Below, piece by piece: positions 55,318 to 62,804 of a stretch of DNA of 64,000 bases. The notes beneath the pieces are model-generated. The model did no database searches and was not told where the DNA came from. It worked only from the letters and a program-made list of their open reading frames with translations. How positions within the stretch are numbered: position 1 is the first letter of the stretch; each line of letters starts with the position of its first letter. This stretch comes from Bacteroidia bacterium (GTDB lineage Bacteria > Bacteroidota > Bacteroidia > Flavobacteriales > Flavobacteriaceae), in NCBI GenBank assembly GCA_030425285.1, contig JAUIAY010000003.1, positions 124,001 through 188,000 on the forward strand, written 5' to 3'. The position numbers and the translations under genes are program-made.

Positions 55318-55453
55318 GTATCTACTGTCAACTGTCTCCCGCAAATCGTAAATCATGCACCGTCTTCGGTCAACTCACAACTCCCAACTACTGCCTACTG
55401 CCTACTGTCTTCCGTCTCCCATCTTCGGTCAACTCCCAACTCCCAACTCCCAA
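55318..55453. repeat. 7-bp-periodic array abutting the epimerase stop codon
   Basis: Heptamers include CCTACTG (twice), TCTTCCG, TCTCCCA and CCAACTC (three times), and they run to the end of the minus-strand epimerase gene at 55454. Units drift but the phase of seven is kept over about 130 bases. Confidence 0.75.
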
Positions 55454-56422
55454 CTACTGAAAAAACTCCCAAGTCAATTTCAACCCGTCCCTTACAGAAA
55501 CCTGCGGATCATAACCCAACAGGTCTTGAGCTTTAGAAATATCAGCCAAACTATCCCGAACATCCCCTTGGCGAGGCGGTCCATAAATAGCCTTTAAATC
55601 AGACTGGGCGGCCAGTTGCAAGGATTCCCAAAGATAGTTAACCGAAATACGCTCACCACAAGCGACATTAAAAACCTGGTTACGAGCTTTTTCATCAGCA
55701 AAAAAGCCTTTAATATTGGCCTGAACAGCATTATCAACATAAGTAAAATCACGTGTTTGTTCACCATCACCATTAATTTTGGGCGACTGATTGTCCTTCA
55801 ATGCCTGCATAAATAATGGAATAACCGCTGCATAAGCACCATTGGGGCTCTGTTTAGGACCAAACACATTAAAGTAGCGTAAACCTATGACATCAGTACC
55901 ATAGGTTTTCCCAAACACATCAGCATAGAGTTCGTTTACATATTTGGTAACGGCATAAGGTGATAAGGGTTTCCCAATGTTGTCTTCTATTTTAGGCAAG
56001 GTTTTACTATCCCCATAAGTCGAACTGGAAGCCGCATAGACCATACGTTTTACAGTACTAGAATCCTTCAAGGCAATCATCATATTCAAAAAACCGGATA
56101 TATTGACCGCATTGGTTGTGGCCGGATCATTAATAGATCTGGGTACCGAACCCAATGCCGCTTGATGCGAAACATAATCCATATCAACCATAGCTTGTTT
56201 ACAAGTATCCAAATCTCGAATATCCCCTTCTAGCAATTCAAAGGAAGGGTGATCCATAAACTCCCTTAGGTTTTCACGATAGCCATTCGAAAAATCATCA
56301 AGCACGCGTACTTTTTGGGCACCATGTTGCAAAAGATAACCAACCAGATTACTTCCAATGAACCCAGCTCCACCAGTTATTAAATAGCTATAGTCTTTTA
56401 TTTTGTTATTTACTTCTTTCAT
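55454..56422 (-). CDS. UDP-N-acetylhexosamine 4-epimerase-like (WbpP/TviC type SDR)
   Basis: This 322-residue extended short-chain dehydrogenase has NAD motif TGGAGFIGSNLVGYLL, a catalytic YAASSSTYGDS and SPYAVTKYVNELYAD (Tyr-x3-Lys), then LRYFNVFGPKQSPNGAYAAV. The last block and ARNQVFNVACGERISV are characteristic of WbpP, the UDP-GlcNAc/UDP-GalNAc epimerase. With the dehydrogenase at 58106 it predicts UDP-GalNAcA or a similar uronic acid. It is bounded by repeats on both sides, so it is a single-gene unit. The acceptor sugar is not certain. Confidence 0.88.
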   Translation of the reverse strand: MKEVNNKIKDYSYLITGGAGFIGSNLVGYLLQHGAQKVRVLDDFSNGYRENLREFMDHPSFELLEGDIRDLDTCKQAMVDMDYVSHQAALGSVPRSINDPATTNAVNISGFLNMMIALKDSSTVKRMVYAASSSTYGDSKTLPKIEDNIGKPLSPYAVTKYVNELYADVFGKTYGTDVIGLRYFNVFGPKQSPNGAYAAVIPLFMQALKDNQSPKINGDGEQTRDFTYVDNAVQANIKGFFADEKARNQVFNVACGERISVNYLWESLQLAAQSDLKAIYGPPRQGDVRDSLADISKAQDLLGYDPQVSVRDGLKLTWEFFQ

Positions 56423-56638
56423 CTTACTTATTGACTTGACTCATGAAATAAGATTTGAGGCGGTTCCCCAAATACATTTTTCCATAACGAATATTATTTT
56501 TGCTCATAATATTAAAGCTACGGTATAAAAATAAAACTAATTATAGGATAACAAACGAAATAATAAGCTAATTAGACAAAGCGATAAACCTAATCGAGCA
56601 ACTGTTAATGGAAGACACAAAGAAATTGCTATAATCAA
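56423..56638. other. Intergenic stretch upstream of the epimerase
   Basis: This AT-rich region must hold the epimerase promoter. The best -7-like site is the minus-strand reading of CAAATACA (about 56486-56493), one base off TAnnTTTG. Nothing else is seen before the repeats begin. Confidence 0.35.
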
Positions 56639-56803
56639 TCAAACCCTCCGTCTAAATCTTTTTTTATTAAAAAGCTTTAGCCACCTCCCTTTATCTAAAG
56701 GGAGGAGCCGGTTGGGAAACATCATAACTAAAAACTCCCCTCTTTAGTCAAAGAGGGGAATGAATTTGTCGTAGCTTGCGGAGACAAAGAAAGGGGAGTT
56801 TGA
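56639..56803. repeat. TIR/hairpin repeat element (copy D)
   Basis: This 165-bp element runs from TCAAACCCTCCGTCTAAATC to GGGGAGTTTGA. Hairpins CCTCCCTTTA-TC-TAAAGGGAGG and CCCCTCTTTAGTCAAAGAGGGG are perfect. The third part, GAATTTGTCGTAGCTTGCGGAGACAAAG, is an alternative right end unlike copies E and F. Confidence 0.8.
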
Positions 56804-56825
56804 TTTAAAATATATAATTACTATT

Positions 56826-56978
56826 ACAAACCCTCCGTCTAAATCTTTTTTTTTATTAAAAAGCCTTAGCCACCTCCCTTTATCTAAAGGGAGGAGCCGG
56901 TTGGGAAACAACATAACTAAAAGCTCCCCGCTTTAGTCAAAGAGGGGTGGGCAAACGCAGTTTGGACGGGGAGTTTGA
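56826..56978. repeat. TIR/hairpin repeat element, short form (copy E)
   Basis: This 153-bp copy runs from ACAAACCCTCCGTCTAAATC to GACGGGGAGTTTGA. It is nearly identical to copy F on the other side of the DUF559 gene. The left end has lost the leading T of TCAAAC. The two form a direct-repeat frame around that gene. Confidence 0.82.
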
Positions 56979-57025
56979 AAAAGAGACTAAAATATATTTA
57001 AAAAACTATAAATCACTATATTTAT

Positions 57026-57403
57026 ATGGTGACCAATCAAAGCTTACATAACAAAATCCAACTGAAAGCAAGAAGGCAGGAATTAAGAAAAAACCTGACT
57101 CCGGCTGAAGCGTTTTTATGGAAACATCTTAAGGCTAAACAATTTTACGGAAAGCGTTTTACCAAACAACATAGTATAGGTAATTATATTGTTGATTTTT
57201 ATTGTGCCTCTGAAAAGCTTGTTATTGAACTGGATGGTGAAGTCCACAACAATACCAAGGCTGAATCCTATGATGATATTAGAACAGATTATTTAAGGGC
57301 TTTAGGATATCTTGTTATCCGGTTTGAAAACAAAATGATGTTTGATAACTTACAATCTGTTTTGCAAGAAATTTCATCACATTTTAAAAAACCCTATTTA
57401 TAA
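57026..57403 (+). CDS. DUF559 endonuclease-like protein
   Basis: This 125-residue protein has the DUF559 pattern: LTPAEAFLWKHLKAKQFYGK, then IGNYIVDFYCASEKLVIELD with the G-E-V-H that follows. The D-x(9-11)-E-x-D arrangement matches the PD-(D/E)XK-like fold of Vsr mismatch endonuclease and its relatives. No substrate is known for this branch. The gene begins 47 bases after repeat copy E and ends five bases before copy F, so its only neighbours are repeat elements. It may be a passenger or the enzyme acting on them. Confidence 0.88.
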   Translation: MVTNQSLHNKIQLKARRQELRKNLTPAEAFLWKHLKAKQFYGKRFTKQHSIGNYIVDFYCASEKLVIELDGEVHNNTKAESYDDIRTDYLRALGYLVIRFENKMMFDNLQSVLQEISSHFKKPYL

Positions 57404-57408
57404 TTTAA

Positions 57409-57559
57409 TCAAACCCTTCGTCTAAATCTTTTTTTATTAAAAAGCTTTAGCCACCTCCCTTTATCTAAAGGGAGGAGCCGGTTGGGAAACATCATAACTA
57501 AAAGCTCCCCGCTTTAGTCAAAGAGGGGTGGGCAAACGCAGTTTGGACGGGGAGTTTGA
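57409..57559. repeat. TIR/hairpin repeat element, short form (copy F)
   Basis: This 151-bp copy is almost identical to copy E. It begins TCAAACCCTTCGTCTAAATC and ends GACGGGGAGTTTGA. Its start is five bases after the DUF559 stop codon. The spacer TTTTAAAAACATAGCTACCA leads to copy G. Confidence 0.82.
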
Positions 57560-57581
57560 TTTTAAAAACATAGCTACCATT

Positions 57582-57789
57582 TCAAACCCTCCATCCAGAT
57601 CCTAAAGACCTGCCCCCCTTTATCTCAAGAAACTAATCTGTTGACAGTACAATATAACTAAAGCTCCCCGCTTCAGATGCGACCAAACGTATAGAATTAG
57701 TCCACTGGACTAATTTAGTGAAAGGCGAGCTTGCGCATTGGCAATGAATTTACTGAAGTGATAACGGAAGTAAATAAAGAGGCGTTTGA
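57582..57789. repeat. TIR/hairpin repeat element, long form (copy G)
   Basis: This 208-bp copy resembles copy B. It contains AATTAGTCC-ACT-GGACTAATT at 57695-57715, GCGAGCTTGC, and GAATTTACTGAAGTGATAAC. The left hairpin is damaged (CCCCCCTTTATC...). It ends GGCGTTTGA and is followed by the same spacer as after copy F. Confidence 0.75.
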
Positions 57790-57810
57790 TTTTAAAACAT
57801 AGCTACCATT

Positions 57811-57978
57811 TCAAACCCTCCGTCTAAACCTTTTCTAAAAAAGCTTTAGCCACCTCCCTTTAACTAAAGGGAGGAGCCTGTTGGTAAATTAATTACAACT
57901 TGTACTGCTCTCCTCTTCAGATGAAGAGGAGAATGAATTTACTGAAGTGATAACGCAAGTAAAGAAAGAGGAGTTTGA
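57811..57978. repeat. TIR/hairpin repeat element (copy H)
   Basis: This 168-bp copy runs from TCAAACCCTCCGTCTAAAC to GAGGAGTTTGA. Hairpins are CCTCCCTTTA-AC-TAAAGGGAGG and CTCCTCTTC-AGAT-GAAGAGGAG. Compared with other copies, the second stem has paired substitutions on both arms. Confidence 0.8.
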
Positions 57979-57989
57979 TTAAAAAAAGA

Positions 57990-58105
57990 CACTACCTACT
58001 GACTACACTTACTGTCACTGTCTTCTATCTGCTGTCTACAGTCTATTCTCTACGATCTACCGTCTACCAACTAACACCAAATGCCTATCCTCTACTGCCC
58101 ACTGT
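57990..58105. repeat. 7-bp-periodic array abutting the UDP-sugar dehydrogenase stop codon
   Basis: Heptamers based on CTGTCTA, CTACTGC and ACTGTCT drift along about 115 bases and end at the stop codon of the minus-strand dehydrogenase gene at 58106. Confidence 0.7.
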
Positions 58106-59392
58106 CTACAACCGCGCATCAACTATATCTTTAGGAAGCAATGATTTCACATCAAACACCACACAGTTTTCAGATTTCAACTGGTTAATATCCAATTCCA
58201 AAAACTCATTATGACTCACCGCTAATACGATAGCTTCGTAGGTATCTGCCAATTCGGAAGCATCGGTTAACAATTCAAAACCGTATTCTTCACGCACCTC
58301 TTCTTTAGAGGCCCAAGGATCATAAACATCTACATGCACATGGTAGGTTTCAAATTCCCTAATAATATCAATAGCTCTAGAGTTTCTAATATCTGGACAG
58401 TTTTCTTTAAAAGTAATACCCAACACCAATACACGGGAGCCTTTAATAGTGGCACCTTTCTTAATCATCATTTTTACCGTTTCGGTTGCCACATAACCGC
58501 CCATACTATCATTCATTTTCCGACCTGCCAGAATAATTTCTGGGTTATAGCCACTTTCTATGGCTTTTTGCGCTAGATAATACGGATCGACACCAATACA
58601 ATGACCACCAACCAATCCAGGAGTAAACTTGATAAAGTTCCATTTGGTACCTGCTGCTTCTAAAACAGCTTGGGTGTCAATATCCAATAATCTAAATATT
58701 TTTGACAATTCATTGACAAAAGCAATATTGATATCCCGTTGCGAATTCTCTATCACTTTGGCTGCTTCGGCTACTTTAATGGACGGTGCCTTATGGGTGC
58801 CAGCAGTGATAATGGATTGATACAAGTCATCCACCACATCTGCTATTTCAGGTGTTGATCCTGATGTAACCTTCAAAATTTTGGTGACCGTATGTTTCTT
58901 ATCTCCTGGGTTAATACGTTCAGGCGAATAACCTGCGTAAAAATCAATGTTAAACTGGAGTCCTGAAACCGACTCTAAAATAGGCACACAGATATCCTCG
59001 GTAACACCTGGATAAACTGTCGATTCATAAATAACAATATCACCCTTCTTAAGCACACCACCAATAGTTTCACTGGCCTTAATAAGCGGCGTAAAAATGG
59101 GCTTGTTTAACTCGTCTGTCGGAGTCGGGACCGTAATAATATAAATGTTGGATGCTTGTAAATCGGCAACAGAATCAGTTATAAAAAGTCCGGTATCATC
59201 CGTACTGTTAACTAGTACCGATTGTAATTCCGGTGACGCGACTTCCAGGGTACGGTCTGTACCTTCCCGTAGTTCGCCAACACGTTTGGTGTTGATATCG
59301 AAACCAACAACCGGAAACTTTTTGGCAAACTCCACAGCCAAGGGCAGTCCGACATATCCTAATCCTATAATGGCAATCTTTTGTTTTTGCAT
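58106..59392 (-). CDS. UDP-sugar 6-dehydrogenase (WbpO/TviB-type)
   Basis: This 428-residue enzyme has NAD loop IGLGYVGLPLAVEFAKK, the central GTKWNFIKFTPGLVGGHCIG with catalytic Cys, and PDIRNSRAIDIIREF. This layout is that of UDP-GlcNAc/GalNAc dehydrogenases that make uronic acids for O-antigen and capsules. With the 4-epimerase gene, UDP-GalNAcA is a likely product. It lies 29 bases downstream of the Wzc-like gene and probably on its transcript. The exact sugar is inferred. Confidence 0.9.
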   Translation of the reverse strand: MQKQKIAIIGLGYVGLPLAVEFAKKFPVVGFDINTKRVGELREGTDRTLEVASPELQSVLVNSTDDTGLFITDSVADLQASNIYIITVPTPTDELNKPIFTPLIKASETIGGVLKKGDIVIYESTVYPGVTEDICVPILESVSGLQFNIDFYAGYSPERINPGDKKHTVTKILKVTSGSTPEIADVVDDLYQSIITAGTHKAPSIKVAEAAKVIENSQRDINIAFVNELSKIFRLLDIDTQAVLEAAGTKWNFIKFTPGLVGGHCIGVDPYYLAQKAIESGYNPEIILAGRKMNDSMGGYVATETVKMMIKKGATIKGSRVLVLGITFKENCPDIRNSRAIDIIREFETYHVHVDVYDPWASKEEVREEYGFELLTDASELADTYEAIVLAVSHNEFLELDINQLKSENCVVFDVKSLLPKDIVDARL

Positions 59393-59421
59393 GTCTATTT
59401 TGGGGTAATATTAGTGTTTGT

Positions 59422-61899
59422 TTATATACGTTTAATAAAGTCAGTAATTTTTTTCCAGGCACTGCGTTTACCACCTTCGTGGTAGGCATTGCCATAAACA
59501 CCATAACCATAACCGTAGCCATAACCGTAGCCATAGCCATAACCGTAATTATGATTGGTTTTATGCTTATAGAAATTCAGTACAAAACTGATGTTTTTAA
59601 TCTCCCCAGCACGATACTTGGCGTTAATCAATTGTAACATACCCTTTTTGGTATAATCCAATCGCACCATAAAAATAGAGGTATCTGCATATTTCACCAA
59701 TTCCAAAGCATCTGTTACCAATCCTAATGGCGGTGTATCCAATACGATAATATCGTAGGTCTCACGTAAACTGGTAATAAGAGACTCCATACGGTCGCTC
59801 ATCAACAGTTCAGAAGGATTGGGAGGAATAGGTCCAGCTGGCACCACCGATAGATTCTCAATATGGGTTTTGTTGTTAACAGATTCAAAATCAGCCTCGC
59901 CGATCAGATAATTAACAATACCGGAATCATTAGTGAGCTCAAAATCATCAAAGATTTTAGGCTTCCGTAAATCCAACCCCAATAGAATGGTTTTCTTACC
60001 CGACAAGGCATACACTGTGGCAATGTTAATGGAGGTAAAGGTTTTCCCTTCCCCACTTACCGAAGATGTCACCATAATGGTACGCCCGCCTGTTTTAGGT
60101 TTTTTATTTAAAATAAATTGTAAGCTGGAACGTATGGAACGGAACGATTCTGCCACAGCCGATTTGGGTTTTTCAAAAACCACCAAGTTATTGTGGTAAC
60201 GGTATTTACCAATCAATCCCAAAATGGGAATATTAGATAGCTGCTGAATCTCATCAGAACCATGTATGGTGGTATCCAACAGGAATATCACAAAAATAAG
60301 GAACATGGGGATAAAAAATCCCAACATGAGCCCCATCATATAGTTCAGGGACTTGTTGGGGCCTATTTTTCCTCCGCCAATATCCTTGGCTTCATCAATA
60401 ATAGCGATATCCGAAATATTGGCTGCCTTTACTATGGCTGCTTCGCTGCGCTTATCCATATACACATTATAGGCTTCCTGACTAATGTCCAGTTTTCGTT
60501 GGATCTTTAAAAACTCCTGCTGATCTTCAGGCAGATCGCTTAATTGAGCTTCTAAACTAGCAATATTACGGTTTAAACCTTGCATCAGAACCCGAATGGT
60601 AGCACGTGTAGCTTCAATTGTTTCTAAAAGTACATTCTTTTCAGCATCAATCCGTCGATCCAAATCCTTAAACAAATCGGAGCCTTCGCGTGTACTATAC
60701 TCCATACTTTGCCGTTCAATGGCCAAGACTGTAATTTTAGAAACAGACTGTTGAATATTAGGCTCGTCTATTCCTACCGAACTGGGTGCTGCAATAAGGG
60801 TATAGTCGGTCTTGGTACGTAAGTAAGATTCCAAGGCCTGTAAATAGTCCAGTTTTATTTGCTCACTTTCAAGTTCAGCCTCATAGCTTTTAAGCTTATC
60901 AGAGATTTGGCTCATTTCGATCGACACATCAAACACCTTGTTCTCCCTACGAAACCGGTTCATCTCCTCATTATAATCTTTTAGGTTGTCATTGACTGCG
61001 GCCAGACTACTATCAATAAATTTAATGGTATTGGAGGCATACTGGTTCTTGCGTTCCAATTCGGTTTCACTTAAAATAACCGCAGTCGTATTTAAGTAAT
61101 CTACAAGCTTTAATTTATTATGCCCTGCAAGAGACAGTTGTAAAACAGATGAGGCATTGGGGTTGAAAGGCCCAACTATGATATTGTTTTTATATCTATT
61201 AACCACAATATCAAAATTACTGAATTGAACGTAGAACTCTGATTGAGGTTTTATCGTTCCTTCACTACGCAATAGAATTTCACCTTTAAAAAAAGCTAAA
61301 TCAATGGGTTCACCCACTTTAAATGACTGCTTAAAAATTCCCATTGGGACAGAAACACTCCCTTTAGCTTTGGTATCGTACCGTTGACCAACCCGTTTTT
61401 CAGATTCAAATTCAGTGAATACTTCAAAAGTTGAGTTATCCAAAAACCGAATACCAATAGGGTAATCAAGTACTTGTAGTTTAGTTGAATCTAAAACAAC
61501 AACAAATGGAGCCTGTCTATAGATATCGTTTTTACGGTACTTCCCTTCAACAAAATAGTCTATGTAGAATTGTAATGAATCTACAACTTTTTCATTATGT
61601 GTTCGAGTCTTTAAAGTGGTGATAGTCTTCCCTACTTTACCAGATACACCACCCCAGTTAAAGGAAATACTGGTATTGGCTGTAAAAAAAGGGTTTTGAT
61701 CATTTTCAACCGAGATCAAGGAACTTAATTTATAAACGTTCTGCTTTCTAACATTAATTAAATACGCAATAAGCAAAGCGACACCAATACATAACAACAC
61801 AAACTTCCAGAGGTTAAGCACCTTAAATAGATAGCCTCTAAAATCAAACGATATATTGCTGGGTTCCTGATGCTCGTGTTCTAAATAATCCTCACTCAT
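59422..61899 (-). CDS. wzc: Capsule co-polymerase and tyrosine autokinase (Wzc type)
   Basis: This 825-residue inner-membrane protein has two membrane helices (about 31-50 and 518-540) around a long periplasmic coiled-coil region. A cytoplasmic BY-kinase domain follows. Walker A is SSVSGEGKTFTSIN, A' is TILLGLDLRKPK, where the first Asp of the usual DxD is Gly, and Walker B is IIVLDTPPLGLV. The tail carries nine Tyr in a Tyr-Gly repeat (about 791-810), a likely autophosphorylation cluster. It regulates polymer length or export and works with the Wza-like protein encoded eight bases upstream. Confidence 0.93.
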   Translation of the reverse strand: MSEDYLEHEHQEPSNISFDFRGYLFKVLNLWKFVLLCIGVALLIAYLINVRKQNVYKLSSLISVENDQNPFFTANTSISFNWGGVSGKVGKTITTLKTRTHNEKVVDSLQFYIDYFVEGKYRKNDIYRQAPFVVVLDSTKLQVLDYPIGIRFLDNSTFEVFTEFESEKRVGQRYDTKAKGSVSVPMGIFKQSFKVGEPIDLAFFKGEILLRSEGTIKPQSEFYVQFSNFDIVVNRYKNNIIVGPFNPNASSVLQLSLAGHNKLKLVDYLNTTAVILSETELERKNQYASNTIKFIDSSLAAVNDNLKDYNEEMNRFRRENKVFDVSIEMSQISDKLKSYEAELESEQIKLDYLQALESYLRTKTDYTLIAAPSSVGIDEPNIQQSVSKITVLAIERQSMEYSTREGSDLFKDLDRRIDAEKNVLLETIEATRATIRVLMQGLNRNIASLEAQLSDLPEDQQEFLKIQRKLDISQEAYNVYMDKRSEAAIVKAANISDIAIIDEAKDIGGGKIGPNKSLNYMMGLMLGFFIPMFLIFVIFLLDTTIHGSDEIQQLSNIPILGLIGKYRYHNNLVVFEKPKSAVAESFRSIRSSLQFILNKKPKTGGRTIMVTSSVSGEGKTFTSINIATVYALSGKKTILLGLDLRKPKIFDDFELTNDSGIVNYLIGEADFESVNNKTHIENLSVVPAGPIPPNPSELLMSDRMESLITSLRETYDIIVLDTPPLGLVTDALELVKYADTSIFMVRLDYTKKGMLQLINAKYRAGEIKNISFVLNFYKHKTNHNYGYGYGYGYGYGYGYGVYGNAYHEGGKRSAWKKITDFIKRI
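59494..59551. repeat. Tyr-Gly hexanucleotide repeat in the wzc tail
   Basis: On the minus strand six-base units of the GGTTAT and GGCTAC kind repeat about seven times and encode seven Tyr-Gly pairs. Gain or loss of a unit keeps the frame but changes the number of tyrosines. Confidence 0.85.
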
Positions 61900-61907
61900 A
61901 ACAAACG

Positions 61908-62702
61908 CTATAATCTATCAATTAGCAAAATAGTTGTGGTGACAAAAGATAAAACCGCAACAATGGTTGTAAAGGTCTGTACACCTGTTGTGCCTGTTCC
62001 CCAAGATTTCTGCTTTAGGGGCTTCACATAAATCATATCATTGGGTTGGATATAATAATACGGTGATTCCATAACTGCTGCATCCAGCAGGTTTAAATGG
62101 TGTATTTTTTGGCCTTGGGGATACTGTCGTACAATCATCACATCTTCACGGTTACCAACAACCGTTATATCACCAGCATTGGCTAACGCCTCAAAAATAT
62201 TCACACGAGGTTGATAAAGCGTTTTGGTTCCAGTAGAACCTACTTCTCCAGTAACGGTATACCGCAACCCTGTTAATTTGACGGTTACAAAAATATTGGC
62301 GGTTTCCTTAAACTCTTCCTCCAACAGTTTCTTTTCGAGCATGTTTTCAATCTCTTCTGTGGTATAACCCAAGACATTTATATCACCCAATACGGGAACA
62401 CGTATATTACCGTGCAAATCCACGGTAAAACCATCAAAAAAAGCTCGTTCTTCACCATCAGCATTGAGATTTTCTTCTCCAACCGGGTTAAAAATCTGAA
62501 CATTTTTTTGGTCCAATGCTTTTACACGAATATTTAATATATCGTTTATCTGAACACGATAAGGCTTTTGTTTTTCGGTTATAGCAAGTATACTATCTTG
62601 TGCCTGCTCTTTATTCTGTAAATAAACAAGTTCTTTATTCGGAATACAAGAAGATATGACTATAGAGAAAATAAGTATTAAAAGAATATGCAATTGCTTC
62701 AT
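61908..62702 (-). CDS. wza: Polysaccharide export outer-membrane lipoprotein (Wza-like)
   Basis: This 264-residue protein begins with a lipoprotein signal (IVISSC, Cys19). A Poly_export domain follows with PYRVQINDILNIRVKALDQK, then an SLBB-type region (YTVTGEVGSTGTKTLYQPRV) and a C-terminal hydrophobic helix near 240-262. It is shorter than E. coli Wza (about 380), as is usual in Bacteroidota. It forms the outer-membrane channel for the glycan and is the first gene of the wza-wzc-dehydrogenase operon. A near-ideal promoter precedes it. Confidence 0.92.
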   Translation of the reverse strand: MKQLHILLILIFSIVISSCIPNKELVYLQNKEQAQDSILAITEKQKPYRVQINDILNIRVKALDQKNVQIFNPVGEENLNADGEERAFFDGFTVDLHGNIRVPVLGDINVLGYTTEEIENMLEKKLLEEEFKETANIFVTVKLTGLRYTVTGEVGSTGTKTLYQPRVNIFEALANAGDITVVGNREDVMIVRQYPQGQKIHHLNLLDAAVMESPYYYIQPNDMIYVKPLKQKSWGTGTTGVQTFTTIVAVLSFVTTTILLIDRL

Positions 62703-62724
62703 ATCGAGGGCTCAAGTTTGTTCA

Positions 62725-62754
62725 CAAATATAGCCTTTCAATAGGAATATCAAA
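62725..62754 (-). promoter_or_regulatory. Promoter of the wza-wzc operon
   Basis: On the minus strand TTTG (62754-62751) is followed after 18 bases by TATATTTG (62732-62725), a perfect Bacteroidota pair. The start codon at 62702 is 23 bases further on. Confidence 0.75.
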
Positions 62755-62804
62755 ACTAAACGTTTAAATTTTGGTTTTTTTCCGTTATTTGCAAAAAAGA
62801 CTCG

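Noticed and set aside
55010-55351. 113-residue open frame on the plus strand
   Set aside because: It lies inside the diverged structured repeat and the start of a heptamer array. The translation has no domain pattern, and its frame depends on repeat sequence.
57975-58214. 79-residue open frame reading LLSTVYSLRSTVYQL-like sequence
   Set aside because: The apparent periodic protein is a translation of the 7-bp array, and the frame runs into the antisense strand of the UDP-sugar dehydrogenase gene.
59208-59540. 110-residue minus-strand frame rich in Met-Ala-Thr-Val
   Set aside because: It is an alternate frame of the Tyr-Gly repeat of wzc and of the dehydrogenase start, not an independent gene.
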